64,000 nucleotides of DNA from Bacteroidota bacterium (GTDB lineage: Bacteria; Bacteroidota; Bacteroidia; Bacteroidales; UBA12481): assembly GCA_018669475.1 (NCBI GenBank), contig JABHCC010000189.1, positions 82,383-146,382 of the forward strand. The letters are read 5' to 3'. Position numbers and translations under genes: made by a program. The notes beneath the pieces are model-generated. The model was not told where the DNA came from and did no database searches. It worked only from the letters and a program-made list of their open reading frames with translations. Of this stretch, positions 1-9,341 are shown piece by piece (within the stretch, counting starts at the first letter, position 1; the number at the start of each line of letters is the position of its first letter).

Positions 1-750
1 CCGCTTGGGTTCCATATAGATACCACTGAAAAGTGTCACCTCCGTAGTGGGCTTATCCCCGGGAAATTTATTCCGCAAATGAATGACCCCATTTAGTGCT
101 GCAGAGCCATATAAGACAGATGATGCCCCCTTAATTACCTCAACCTGATTAATGTTTTCAACCGGCAGGTAGCTCCACTTTATATCTCCTGCATCTCCTG
201 AAATCATAGGCATATCATCAACCAGCATCAGAATCCGGCTTCCTGCACCATAACTAAACCCACTTCCACCCCGTATGCTCGCTTGTCCGTCAAGTATATT
301 TATACCTGATGTTTTCTCAAGAATCATATCAAGGGATGTAATATTTTGATTTGATAATTGCTTGGTTTTCAATACTTCCATTGAAACAGTGACATCTGAT
401 AATTTCTGCTCATAGCGTCCGGCACTAACCACTATTTCATCGAGGATTCTGGTGCTGACCTGCATTTCTACATTCAATAAAATGGATTTTCCAGCGTCAA
501 CAGAAACAGTTTCGAAATATGTTTCATATCCGATGAAAGAAAAAGAGATTTTGTGATATCCGGGAGAGGTAACAACTTTGTAGTTTCCCTCACTATCTGA
601 TATGGCACCCCCTTTACCGTCGACACCAATATTGACTGCAATCATTGACTGACCACTTGTTCCGTCTGTTATCTTTCCGCTGATACTGGTTTCCTGCCCT
701 GACATTGAAATAGACAGAAAAAGAAATAGAATGGATATAAATTCTCTCAT
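1..750 (-). CDS. TonB-dependent receptor, N-terminal 250 residues (cut by window edge)
   Basis: Outer-membrane receptor that would import a ligand using TonB energy. The frame reads on the minus strand from an ATG at 748-750 to base 1 without a stop, so the C-terminal barrel lies outside the window. Residues 1-18 are a signal peptide. Residues about 20-100 form a CarboxypepD_reg-like domain (ISGKITDGTSGQS, then SFIGYET). The plug domain follows, with VEVIKGASSVLYGSAALNGVI near residue 210. There is no STN domain, and the short N-terminus is more like a vitamin or siderophore receptor than a SusC protein. It lies 101 bases downstream of the fucosidase on the same strand, separated by an inverted repeat. 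The substrate cannot be told from the sequence. Confidence 0.9.
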   Translation of the reverse strand, partial: MREFISILFLFLSISMSGQETSISGKITDGTSGQSMIAVNIGVDGKGGAISDSEGNYKVVTSPGYHKISFSFIGYETYFETVSVDAGKSILLNVEMQVSTRILDEIVVSAGRYEQKLSDVTVSMEVLKTKQLSNQNITSLDMILEKTSGINILDGQASIRGGSGFSYGAGSRILMLVDDMPMISGDAGDIKWSYLPVENINQVEVIKGASSVLYGSAALNGVIHLRNKFPGDKPTTEVTLFSGIYMEPKR

Positions 751-787
751 AGTAGTAGGAATTATCGATGAGGATATACAAAAATAG

Positions 788-816
788 AAATATATCACTA
801 TGGTTGAGATATATTT
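788..816. promoter_or_regulatory. Inverted repeat between fucosidase and TonB receptor genes
   Basis: Perfect 9-base arms AAATATATC (788-796) and GATATATTT (808-816) with an 11-base spacer. Read on the minus strand, the stem is followed by CTATTTTT, so it could be a weak terminator or attenuator after the fucosidase gene, or an operator for the receptor gene that starts 38 bases further on. The arms are almost all A and T, so the hairpin would be weak. Confidence 0.35.
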
Positions 817-851
817 ATTTAAATAGTAGGGATATCTATCAAATCCAATAG

Positions 852-2276
852 TCACTGATTTCCAATTACCTGAAAGGTACTAATCAACGGACAAGCAAGA
901 GCATGGGAAATCTTCAGACGAACCCCATCACTCGCTGGAAATTCTATATTTGATGCTGAAGTCCGGCCTTCAAGGATAATTCGTTTGTAACCGATCTTCT
1001 TACCTGCAAAAACTTCTACCCAATTACCTTCAACACGACACTCAATACTGTACCCATCAACCCGCTGGCCAAGAGGAATATATTCCTGGATAATAAATCC
1101 GTCAATTTCCTGGACTGTTCCCAGGTCAATCTCAATGACAGCATTTCTCATATTGTCATCTGTGGCGAAGTAAGTGTCGTAGTCGTTGTCAATCAGTACT
1201 TTGGGAGCAAACTTACTCCCTTTTACACGATGGCTGTCAGTGCTCACTTTTACTTTTCCAGACTGAGTAAGATCACTTCTATGGAGTTCATCCACCCATG
1301 TTTTAAACTCTATGAGACGATCTACTGTACTTTCATCAATCAGTCCTTTTGAATTTGGTGATATATTCATCAGTGGCGTGACGCCATAGCCAACGGAGCT
1401 CAGGTAGTAATCTTGCATCTTCTCCAGACTAACTACCGGGGTATTGTTATGAAACCAGTTGCCCTGAAGTATGATGGAGGGTTCTGAAGGATACCAGCGC
1501 AGAACACCTTCAATTTCCTGTCGGTAATTCTGATCAGGGCTGAGTCCTCCATGTCTTCCCGGCCAGGCCAAAGAGCGGTCTGGCAGAAACTCAGCCATGG
1601 TACCCGATTCATAAACAACCGCATTGGGCTGTGTTTCGCGGATCAGGTCGGCTATCATACTATAATCAATTTTCAGCTCATCGGCTTTGTAACCATCGAA
1701 CCAGTATTCATCGACAGGGCCATACTGTGTGCTAAGTTCCTTGAGCTGGGCATAATAATAATCTCCATAATTGTCGTACAAATCAGATCCCCCCAGTTCA
1801 TAATGTTTATCGAGGATAGAAACATAAATGCCAAAATAGACATCTCCTTGCCTGCATGCCTCAATCAGATCTTTGATAATGTCACCTTTCCCATTTCTCC
1901 ATAATGAAGAGGCAACAGAATGGTCAGTTGTTTCAGTTTGCCAGTTGCAGAAACCATCGTGGTGTTTTGTTGTCAGAACAATCCCTTTAAATCCTCCTGC
2001 TTTGGCTGCATTGACCCACTGCATGGCATCGAAATTGATTGGATTAAATTCTATCGGATCTTCTTTGCCATATCCCATGTGGTCATTGCTTGGGTAGAAT
2101 GTTTTCATTCCGAAATGAACAAACATAATGTATTCAGCCTTATGCCAATTCAATTGAGCTTCGTTCGGAATTGGTAAAAATGGTTCTGGTTCAGTTATAT
2201 TTTCTGATCCGGATTTCTGGTTCAGACATCCTGCAATACAGATTACGAGGGCAGACAAGAAAAGGTACTTTTTCAT
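852..2276 (-). CDS. Alpha-L-fucosidase, GH29 (subfamily B-like), lipoprotein
   Basis: Retaining exo-fucosidase expected to release alpha-1,3/1,4-linked fucose from glycans at the cell surface or in the periplasm. Residues 1-17 are a lipoprotein signal with Cys17 (CIAGC). The GH29 barrel covers about residues 35-335: HFGMKTF at 54-60, TKHHDGFCNW around 103-112, TDHSVASS, and YWFDG at 191-195, where Asp194 is the predicted nucleophile. The spacing from KHHDGFCNW to DHSVASS resembles subfamily B. Residues about 345-474 look like an F5/8-type C (discoidin) module, common in GH29 proteins. It lies 17 bases after the GyrI-like gene on the same strand. No sulfatase or other glycosidase is immediately adjacent, so the natural substrate is open. 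Confidence 0.93.
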   Translation of the reverse strand: MKKYLFLSALVICIAGCLNQKSGSENITEPEPFLPIPNEAQLNWHKAEYIMFVHFGMKTFYPSNDHMGYGKEDPIEFNPINFDAMQWVNAAKAGGFKGIVLTTKHHDGFCNWQTETTDHSVASSLWRNGKGDIIKDLIEACRQGDVYFGIYVSILDKHYELGGSDLYDNYGDYYYAQLKELSTQYGPVDEYWFDGYKADELKIDYSMIADLIRETQPNAVVYESGTMAEFLPDRSLAWPGRHGGLSPDQNYRQEIEGVLRWYPSEPSIILQGNWFHNNTPVVSLEKMQDYYLSSVGYGVTPLMNISPNSKGLIDESTVDRLIEFKTWVDELHRSDLTQSGKVKVSTDSHRVKGSKFAPKVLIDNDYDTYFATDDNMRNAVIEIDLGTVQEIDGFIIQEYIPLGQRVDGYSIECRVEGNWVEVFAGKKIGYKRIILEGRTSASNIEFPASDGVRLKISHALACPLISTFQVIGNQ

Positions 2277-2293
2277 AATTGGCTGCCTTGAAG

Positions 2294-2782
2294 CTATTTC
2301 TCGATCTGTGCAAATCCAACTACATAATTATGACCATGTTCCTTAGCACATTTCGGACAGGTTGTGTAGTAGAAATACAACTGCTTTAGAACTTTCCCTT
2401 TGCTTTTTACATGATCTTTTAAATCACTGATCCACTTCCCCATATCCTTATATGGACCATCATAAACCTTTGTAAGAAAAACGCCGGAGAGTTTCAGGTT
2501 TTCAGCTCCTGAAACTTCTTTCGTGACATTGATGTATAATTCACTTTTCCAAGGGCTTGGATCCTTACTGAGCATGATAAGATCCTTGTCCTCAATCTTA
2601 GCCTCGGCAATATCAATTGTTTTCATCATTCTCGTTACTGTCTTCCCAAATCCGCCGAATACAGGCATGTGCATAAAAGTTCGCATTGAATCTTTCACGA
2701 AGAGTTTGTTCTTCCATTCCACAACTTTGTCATCATACGGTGATGGATCGAAAACTGGGCAGCATTGTTCTGAGTTTGTCAT
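2294..2782 (-). CDS. GyrI-like small-molecule-binding/hydrolase-type protein
   Basis: Cytoplasmic protein of 162 residues with no signal peptide. It resembles a widespread family annotated loosely as GyrI-like or hydrolase: CCPxFDP at the N-terminus, WKNKLFVKD, a long middle strand region LSGVFLTKVYDGPYK, and a C-terminal TTCPKCAKEHG segment. The two cysteines in CPKC and the N-terminal CC pair could bind a metal, but that is inference. It is the first gene of a possible three-gene minus-strand unit with the fucosidase and TonB receptor. Nothing in the sequence links it to fucose metabolism, so cotranscription may be incidental. Confidence 0.7.
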   Translation of the reverse strand: MTNSEQCCPVFDPSPYDDKVVEWKNKLFVKDSMRTFMHMPVFGGFGKTVTRMMKTIDIAEAKIEDKDLIMLSKDPSPWKSELYINVTKEVSGAENLKLSGVFLTKVYDGPYKDMGKWISDLKDHVKSKGKVLKQLYFYYTTCPKCAKEHGHNYVVGFAQIEK

Positions 2783-3168
2783 AGTGGTTAGTTTATAATC
2801 AAAATACTGATGATAAAGTAAGAATTAATTTAAATTTGACCAAAAGTCTTAGCAAATAATTTCAGAATCCTTTCATAGAATTAGTAAACTTACTCTTTCC
2901 TACAATACAAAGCCAACTTATTAATGAGCCATAGTTTTTTTTGTTTCATGATTTTGAGCTGGGAGTTCATTCCTATGCAAAAGTTCTGCATTTTATACTC
3001 AGGGATTGCTACAGTCGTGAATGAGTTTATACTGTTTAGTAAAGAACTATTATTAAATTTACCATATGAGACACAATGTATATAGCTATCTATGGAGCTA
3101 TTTCTTGTGAAAAGAAGATAAAAACAGCCAAAACCTGTTCTGTCATTTATTGAGTAACTGTCAAATCA
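2783..3168. other. Divergent intergenic region upstream of susC-like gene
   Basis: This 386-base gap separates the minus-strand GyrI-like/fucosidase unit from the plus-strand SusC/SusD locus. A TAAATTTG box at 2831-2838 matches the Bacteroidota -7 consensus, but I found no TTTG at the -33 distance. A short inverted repeat (ATAGCT at 3082-3087, AGCTAT at 3096-3101) lies in the leader of the SusC-like gene. A 54-codon frame from 2924 is rich in Phe and Ile, has no recognisable features and is probably chance. No ECF sigma or anti-sigma gene fits here. Confidence 0.6.
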
Positions 3169-6100
3169 ATGAGGAATTTATACTTAGCACTTGTTTTTCT
3201 GATTTTTGTGCCATCAGGAATGTTTGCGCAACAGGACTCTTCTGTCACTGTACGTCTGGAAAATGTATCACTTAGGGAAGCTATTCAGGATATTCAGAAC
3301 CACAGTGAATTCCGTTTCTTTTATAATAATGATATTCCTGCTTTAGATAAAAAAGTTTCTTTACGATTAAGAAGAGTAAATATTCTGCAGGTTATGGATT
3401 CTCTTTTAATGGATACAAAACTTCTATTCCAGATCTTAGAAGGAAAGTTGGTCGTTATTTCAACTATTGAGGGTTTTGAAAAGCATGAGGTTTCAGGCCA
3501 GGTAATTGCATCAGAGAATGGAGAGTCCATTCCGGGGGCTCATGTATTTATAAAAGGGACATCTACCGGTACAACAACGGATATGAATGGTAGATTCAAT
3601 ATACTTGCGCCTGGTGGTGAAACAATCCTGGTTTTCTCATTTATTGGGTATAATATGATCGAGTTACCTTCAGGCGGGCTCACAGATATAAGGGTGTCCT
3701 TAGAAAGATCCTCTGAAACGCTCAAAGAAGTAGTCATTACAGCCTTGAATATTTCAAGGGAAAAAAGTTCTCTGGGCTACTCTTTGACACAAGTTGACAG
3801 CAAAGAAATTAACCAGGTAAAGCAAAATAACCCTATTAACTCACTGGCTGGTAAAGTTGCCGGATTGCATATTTCAAGCACTCCTTCAGGTATTGATGGT
3901 TCTTCAAGAGTTGTTTTAAGAGGAGTATCTTCCTTAGCAAGCGGAAACCGGCCTCTCATTGTTATTGATGGAATCCCTGTGAGTGGGGGATCTTACGGAG
4001 GAGCAAGTGAATGGGGAGGCACCGATAAAGGAGACGCTCTATCCGACATCAACCCTGAGGATGTGGAATCCATGAGTGTACTGAAAGGTGCCGGTGCTGC
4101 TGCTGTTTATGGTTCTCGTGGTGCTAATGGTGTCATTCTTATTACCACAAAAAAGGGAAGAAAACGTAAAGGACTGGGAATATCCTATAATTCAAGTTTT
4201 ATGGCCGAAAACCCTATGAAACTTCCTGAATTTCAGAATCAGTACGGACAAGGAGCCTTTGGAAGGTATCCTACCGAAGTCTATGGAAGTATACATGATA
4301 TTAGGGGTGAAGAGCCATGGATCTGGAGTTGGGGTAGCAAAATGGACGGCTCATTAAAAGAAGATTGGTTAGGAAATGAGGTCTCTTATGAAGGTCAAAC
4401 TAATTATTTCAAGGAATTTTATCGCACAGGACACACCTTGATGAATACAGTTGCATTTGATGGCGGCAATGAAAATTACACATTCAGAGCTTCGCTTACC
4501 AATCAGAATAGTTCAGGTATGTTTCCAAACAATGATATGAAGAAACAAACCATTAACCTCCATAGTTCTTCAAAATTCGGCAAAGGTATAGTGATGGATA
4601 CAAAGATTAATTATATCCATAATATAGTGAACAACCGTCCTTATCTTGCAGAGGATCCTGCTAATGCCGGATGGTCACTCGGAGCACTTCCAAGTAACGT
4701 AGTTCTGGAAACAGTTAAGGATGATGCAATGGCTTCTGATGGTTCTGAACAGTGGGCATGGGACCGCACAGTATCGAATCCGTACTGGACCATGCAAAAT
4801 AAAAAGAATAATGACGAAAAAAATCGTCTTCAGGGATTGGTCTCCTTGAAATTTAATCTCTCTGAAAAATTTGATCTTCTTATTCGTTCCGGTCTTGATC
4901 TTACCAGTCGTAATGAGAAACAGTATGCTGCCGGTGGAAGTAGTAATCATAGTTCTTTCCAGGGTAACATGAATCAGAGTTTCAGCAATAGTTACGAATG
5001 GAACAATGATTTTCTGTTTACTTTCAAGCAAAAGCTTAGCGAAAGTGTTAAAATTAGTCTTAGTATGGGTGGTAATCACCGTTACAATCAATGGAAAGGC
5101 ATCGGACAGAGTGGTAGTGACTGGAAAGTACCCGCTTTCTATCATATGAGTAACCTCCAAAACTATTCTACCTGGGAAGGCTTTAACCAGAAAGAGGTAT
5201 TATCTCTTTACGAAATAGGGATGATTTCTTTTAAAAATTACCTGTATTTTGATTTCACTTATCGTAACGACTGGTCATCTACCTTACCTGCTGATAATAA
5301 TTCATACAGCTTCTATTCAGGAAACTTAAGTTTCCTGTTTACAGAAGCATTTAATATTCAATCATCCGTTTTTTCAAAAGGTAAAGTAAGAGCATCTATA
5401 GCAAGAATTGGTAATGATGCAGGAGCCTATCAAACCACAAACTATTATAGTGTGGGGCAATCTTCATTTTCGTATCCCATAGGTAGTATGAGCGGTAGGT
5501 TGGCTTTTCAGGACTTTAAGCCTGAAATTACTGATTCATGGGAGCTTGGTACTAATATTGGTTTCTTTAAGAACAGGCTGGAATTTGATTTTGCATATTA
5601 CGATGGTACTTCAAAAAACCAGATTATGCCTGTTGAACTGGCACCTTCATCAGGGTTTGGCTCTATTATGGTAAATGCAGGAGAAGTTAGAAACCATGGC
5701 TTTGAAGTATTATTAAGCGGTTCAGCCATCTCTAAGGCTAATTTTAATTGGGATTTGTCACTAAATTTTTCTAAAAATATAAGTAATGTTGTCTCCCTGT
5801 ATCAGGGTGTTGACAGAAGAGTTATACTCTCAGCTGTTACAGGTTTTGCCTTTGTTGAGCTTCGGCCGGGAGATCCTTATGGTTCCATATACGGATATGA
5901 TTATGCCCGCAATGAAGAAGGTCAAAAGCTTATTGATAAGTATGGCTATCCGATAAGAAGTGAGTATAAAAGACTGGGAGATATTAATCCGGATTTAATG
6001 GGAGGCTTATCTAATCATCTAAGTTACAAAAACTTTAACCTGAACTTTTTAATTGACTTTCAGTTGGGAGGGGAGTATTATTCAGCGACGGATTTATATC

Positions 6101-6576
6101 ATGATTTGTTTGGCAGATCCCCTGGGTCTGTGAGAGGAAGAGAGGAATGGTACTCAACACACGAAGGTCTTCTATATGGAACACCAATACCAGGAGTGGT
6201 TCCAAAAGGATATGTGGAAGAAGGAGTAAATGAAGAAAGCGGAGAAGCTAACAATGTAGCAGTTCAACCCATGTTGCGAAATGTAACTGTAATCTATTTT
6301 GAAAAAATTGTTTCAGATTATATTCTTGATGCCACCAATGTTCGATTGAGAGAGTTGTCATTGGGATATAATTTACCCAGGCACTGGTTAATTGGATCAT
6401 TTATCGAAAGCGTAAATATTTCATTCATAGCAAGAAATTTGTTTTTCTTTTATAATGCATCGGGGGATTATGATCCTGAATCGGGATTCAATTCGGGAAG
6501 TATTGGAAATGCATTTGTATTGAACCCGATGCCCAGCTCTAGAAGCTTTGGTTTTAGTGTGAACCTGAATTTTTAA
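3169..6576 (+). CDS. SusC/RagA-family TonB-linked outer-membrane transporter with STN domain
   Basis: Outer-membrane channel that pairs with a SusD-type lipoprotein to import oligosaccharides or peptides. Order: signal peptide 1-20, STN (secretin/TonB N-terminal) domain about 24-97, CarboxypepD_reg-like domain about 106-180 (VSGQVIASENGESIPGA), plug about 195-330 with the SusC signature region LKGAGAAAVYGSRGANG, then a beta-barrel to residue 1135. The length is normal for the family. The SusD partner starts 20 bases after the stop. STN domains usually contact a FecR-type anti-sigma factor, but no FecI/FecR pair is present in the window. The substrate is unknown and no glycosidase is in the same transcription unit. 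Confidence 0.96.
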   Translation: MRNLYLALVFLIFVPSGMFAQQDSSVTVRLENVSLREAIQDIQNHSEFRFFYNNDIPALDKKVSLRLRRVNILQVMDSLLMDTKLLFQILEGKLVVISTIEGFEKHEVSGQVIASENGESIPGAHVFIKGTSTGTTTDMNGRFNILAPGGETILVFSFIGYNMIELPSGGLTDIRVSLERSSETLKEVVITALNISREKSSLGYSLTQVDSKEINQVKQNNPINSLAGKVAGLHISSTPSGIDGSSRVVLRGVSSLASGNRPLIVIDGIPVSGGSYGGASEWGGTDKGDALSDINPEDVESMSVLKGAGAAAVYGSRGANGVILITTKKGRKRKGLGISYNSSFMAENPMKLPEFQNQYGQGAFGRYPTEVYGSIHDIRGEEPWIWSWGSKMDGSLKEDWLGNEVSYEGQTNYFKEFYRTGHTLMNTVAFDGGNENYTFRASLTNQNSSGMFPNNDMKKQTINLHSSSKFGKGIVMDTKINYIHNIVNNRPYLAEDPANAGWSLGALPSNVVLETVKDDAMASDGSEQWAWDRTVSNPYWTMQNKKNNDEKNRLQGLVSLKFNLSEKFDLLIRSGLDLTSRNEKQYAAGGSSNHSSFQGNMNQSFSNSYEWNNDFLFTFKQKLSESVKISLSMGGNHRYNQWKGIGQSGSDWKVPAFYHMSNLQNYSTWEGFNQKEVLSLYEIGMISFKNYLYFDFTYRNDWSSTLPADNNSYSFYSGNLSFLFTEAFNIQSSVFSKGKVRASIARIGNDAGAYQTTNYYSVGQSSFSYPIGSMSGRLAFQDFKPEITDSWELGTNIGFFKNRLEFDFAYYDGTSKNQIMPVELAPSSGFGSIMVNAGEVRNHGFEVLLSGSAISKANFNWDLSLNFSKNISNVVSLYQGVDRRVILSAVTGFAFVELRPGDPYGSIYGYDYARNEEGQKLIDKYGYPIRSEYKRLGDINPDLMGGLSNHLSYKNFNLNFLIDFQLGGEYYSATDLYHDLFGRSPGSVRGREEWYSTHEGLLYGTPIPGVVPKGYVEEGVNEESGEANNVAVQPMLRNVTVIYFEKIVSDYILDATNVRLRELSLGYNLPRHWLIGSFIESVNISFIARNLFFFYNASGDYDPESGFNSGSIGNAFVLNPMPSSRSFGFSVNLNF

Positions 6577-6596
6577 AACTGTCAACCATCTGACCA

Positions 6597-8138
6597 ATGA
6601 ACAAGATAATTAGTGTGATTAAACCAGTTAAAGTTATATTGATACTAGCCCTTGCAATTGTAGCTTTAGCTAACTGTACAGAGCGATGGGAAGAGATGAA
6701 TACAGATCCCAACAGGTTAACAGGTCTTCCTGATGAGTATCTTTTTACAAGTGCAGTAAGAGGTGCATTCAATGATGCTCAGGGTAGTATTCAGGTAGAT
6801 TTTGGAGGTCAGTATGCCCATGTCTATATTTCCAATAATTGGGTACGTGAAATTGACAAGTATAATGGATTCGGAACCCAGGATTATCCTGAAGGGGTTT
6901 TCAGCGGAGTGTACAATTCATCCATACGTAATGCTATTGAAGTTCTTAAGCTGACTTCCGAAGGTGCAGAGTATGAGAATAGATGGCATCATGCGCAGGC
7001 TCAGATCATTGCGATCATTAGTTTTTCCAGATTAACAGACATGTTTGGTGATATTCCGTACAGCGAAGGAGGGATGGCTAAATATGGCATAGAGGAACCT
7101 GAATATGATAAACAGGAGGATATATATGCCGATATGGTCGATAGGTTAAGAAACTGTATGATTACTCTTAAAGAGTCGGGAGCAGCCGGGCAAATTTATG
7201 CTTCTAATATTGACCCAATTTTTAAAGCAGACATTGATAAATGGCTTCGTTTTGCCAATTCATTTAGGCTGCATCTTGCTATGAGGGCCAGATTTGCTGA
7301 CCCCGGGAAGTATGAACCCATTATAGCTGAGTCTCTTTCCCTACCCTTAATTGAAAGCAATGACCAAAATCCCACACTGGAAACTTCAGATGGTAAAAGC
7401 GACCTCTATAATCCTTGGTACTGGACATGGAAGTCCAGCCAGGAAGGTATCTATAATCTTGTTTGGACTGAGAAGTTCATTAATAATTTGAAAGATACAG
7501 GTGACCCGCGCTTGTCATTTTTTGCAACAAAGAACCGTGATGGAGAATATCAGGGCATGCCCAATGGATTGACCGATGAAGCCTTCTCATCTTTTAACAA
7601 GAAAAATGCTTCCATTCCCACAGGAGTTTTTTTCGCAAAAGATCAACCCATCTACCTGATCACTGCTGCACAGATCTGGTTGCTAAGGGCAGAAACTGCT
7701 CTGTTTAGTTTAAATGGGGCTGGTGGTGATGCAAATGAAATGTATCAAACAGCGATAGAACTCGCAATGGAACAGTGGAATATTGATGCTGATTCCATCG
7801 ACACCTACCTGACTGAGAAGGAAGAAGCTACTCTTTATGGAGACCAGGAGAATATGTTCAGACAAATCTCTACACAGATGTGGATTGCCAGCCTTCCCAA
7901 TGCCTTTGAATCATGGTGCACGATTCGCCGTACCGGATATCCTGTGATCCCTCAAAGAACCAATCCGGAGTTTTCCCAGGGAATCACAAACGGATATATG
8001 CCTTCAAGGGTTTCTTATCCCGTTACAAAGGAGAGATCCATTAACGGTGACCACTTAGATGAAGCAATTAGTCGCTTACAAGGTGGTGAGGATAGAATTG
8101 ATACAAAAGTATGGTGGGATACCCGAGATATTCAATGA
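6597..8138 (+). CDS. SusD/RagB-family (SusD-like_2) outer-membrane lipoprotein
   Basis: Surface lipoprotein expected to cap the SusC-like channel encoded just upstream and hold the ligand. Residues 1-27 are a lipoprotein signal with Cys27 (ALANC). NTDPNRLTGLPDEYLFTSAVRG at about 35-57 is typical of the SusD-like_2 group. TPR-like helices follow, with WHHAQAQIIAIISFSRLTDMFGDIPYSEG near residue 125 and LLRAETAL near 363. The length of 513 residues is normal. The spacing of 20 bases to the SusC gene indicates cotranscription. SusD-like_2 proteins are found with both peptide and glycan loci, so the family does not settle the substrate. Confidence 0.95.
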   Translation: MNKIISVIKPVKVILILALAIVALANCTERWEEMNTDPNRLTGLPDEYLFTSAVRGAFNDAQGSIQVDFGGQYAHVYISNNWVREIDKYNGFGTQDYPEGVFSGVYNSSIRNAIEVLKLTSEGAEYENRWHHAQAQIIAIISFSRLTDMFGDIPYSEGGMAKYGIEEPEYDKQEDIYADMVDRLRNCMITLKESGAAGQIYASNIDPIFKADIDKWLRFANSFRLHLAMRARFADPGKYEPIIAESLSLPLIESNDQNPTLETSDGKSDLYNPWYWTWKSSQEGIYNLVWTEKFINNLKDTGDPRLSFFATKNRDGEYQGMPNGLTDEAFSSFNKKNASIPTGVFFAKDQPIYLITAAQIWLLRAETALFSLNGAGGDANEMYQTAIELAMEQWNIDADSIDTYLTEKEEATLYGDQENMFRQISTQMWIASLPNAFESWCTIRRTGYPVIPQRTNPEFSQGITNGYMPSRVSYPVTKERSINGDHLDEAISRLQGGEDRIDTKVWWDTRDIQ

Positions 8139-8198
8139 TAATCTATCAGGTTTTATTAGATATTGTTATATTCACTATTATTTTAAATGTTATTGATT

Positions 8199-9164
8199 AT
8201 GAAATACAAAGGATTATTAAAGAGTTTCTTAACATTAGGATTGATCCTGATCTTGGGTATTTGCATCACAGCTTGTAAGGAAGAAATACCTCCACCAATC
8301 CTTGATATATATATTACCGTTGATGGATTTAACATAAATATTGCGGCCGAATCACCAGATTCAGTTACCTGGCTGTGGAACTATGGTGATGGTACGGTAT
8401 CTGACTCTGTGGGAAGCCATACCCACACTTATGCAATGGGTGGAGATTATACAATTGTGTGCACTGTTACAGGTGAGGGAGGAGAGACTATAAAAACAGA
8501 AGCTGTAGCCATAGCTACAATTATGGATCTTTTGTCCGGAGGAGAGGATGCTCCAAACGGCAAAACATGGGTGCTATCCAGAACTCCGGGAGGCTCCAAT
8601 GGAGTGGGCCATATAAAAGTGGATCTCGTGCCTAATATATTTCCTGCTGTCGTCGATATGCTAGATTTCATCGGACTACCTGATGAATATGACAATGAGT
8701 ACACATTTTATTTTGATGGCCGCTATTCACTTGATAATATAAATGGAGATGTGATGTCACCCTGGGTCTATAGCTCTTTAGAGGTTGATCCTGGTGATAT
8801 AGTACACACAACCAGTTATGGATTCTTTCAGATAAGCAGTCCAAATCCGGAATCTGCCACATGGTCTCTGTCTGAAAATGAGGGTTTAAGCATTGAAACT
8901 GTATATGATGAGGATGTTGATATCGGACCCAAGCCTGGTATTCCTGAAACGATAGAATATGAAAATGTGGACTACATTACCTTTGATGGGGGTGGTTTTA
9001 TCGGTCTGAAAGACTATACAACCACGGCGATGATCCGGGAAATATCGCCCGACAGAATGACTATAACACTGTTCTATCATGAGTTTTGGGGTGATCCGGA
9101 AAATGACGGGGAATTGTACCTGCGTCCTAGTTTAGCCTTAACTTTGACATATGATGCCAAATAG
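8199..9164 (+). CDS. PKD-domain lipoprotein, probable accessory surface protein of the SusCD locus
   Basis: Lipoprotein of 321 residues with signal MKYKGLLKSF and Cys26 (CITAC). The ATG at 8199 is preferred over one four codons earlier because it gives a conventional signal peptide. Residues about 35-105 form a PKD-type Ig fold (TWLWNYGDGTVSD, then HTYAMGGDYTIVCTV). Residues 110-321 are unrecognised: ANGKTWVLSRTPGG opens a beta-rich domain with many aromatic residues, as often seen in SusE/SusF-position or surface glycan-binding proteins. It follows the SusD gene by 60 bases and ends in an intrinsic terminator, so it is probably the last gene of the unit. A ligand-binding role is inferred from position and fold only. 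Confidence 0.8.
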   Translation: MKYKGLLKSFLTLGLILILGICITACKEEIPPPILDIYITVDGFNINIAAESPDSVTWLWNYGDGTVSDSVGSHTHTYAMGGDYTIVCTVTGEGGETIKTEAVAIATIMDLLSGGEDAPNGKTWVLSRTPGGSNGVGHIKVDLVPNIFPAVVDMLDFIGLPDEYDNEYTFYFDGRYSLDNINGDVMSPWVYSSLEVDPGDIVHTTSYGFFQISSPNPESATWSLSENEGLSIETVYDEDVDIGPKPGIPETIEYENVDYITFDGGGFIGLKDYTTTAMIREISPDRMTITLFYHEFWGDPENDGELYLRPSLALTLTYDAK

Positions 9165-9183
9165 AGTCAGAACTCTGTTTTTT
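9162..9183 (+). terminator. Intrinsic terminator of the SusCD/PKD unit
   Basis: AGAGT (9163-9167) and ACTCT (9172-9176) form a 5-bp stem with a CAGA loop, followed by G and six T residues. The stem begins within the stop codon of the PKD lipoprotein gene. The stem is short but the T-run is convincing. Confidence 0.6.
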
Positions 9184-9314
9184 ATCACTCTCTGAAGTTG
9201 GAAGGTTACCAGCGATAATGCAGATACCGTATTCATTCATGAAACGAATTATCCTGATAATCCACACGGTTTTAACTGTCTATAGTTTATAAGGTGCAAA
9301 AGTTGGTAAGTATA

Positions 9315-9341
9315 AAAAACGGACTCCGGACTCCGGACTAC
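9315..9341 (-). repeat. Heptanucleotide tandem repeat (GGACTCC x3) at the aminopeptidase gene end, possible terminator
   Basis: Three 7-base units lie at 9321-9327, 9328-9334 and 9335-9341; the last differs by one base and contains the stop codon of the minus-strand gene. On the minus strand the repeat can fold (CGGA with TCCG) and is followed by six T residues, so it may act as a terminator. The unit shares the pattern CGGWCTY with the array near 40.5 kb. Confidence 0.5.

Noticed and set aside
2924-3091. 54-codon frame in the 386-base gap
   Set aside because: Rich in Phe, Ile and Leu from A/T runs, with no domain or promoter; probably chance.
4675-5160. 161-codon antisense reading frame inside the SusC-like gene
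   Set aside because: It lies wholly within a well-supported coding region, has no start context or recognisable domain, and its composition is that of an antisense frame.
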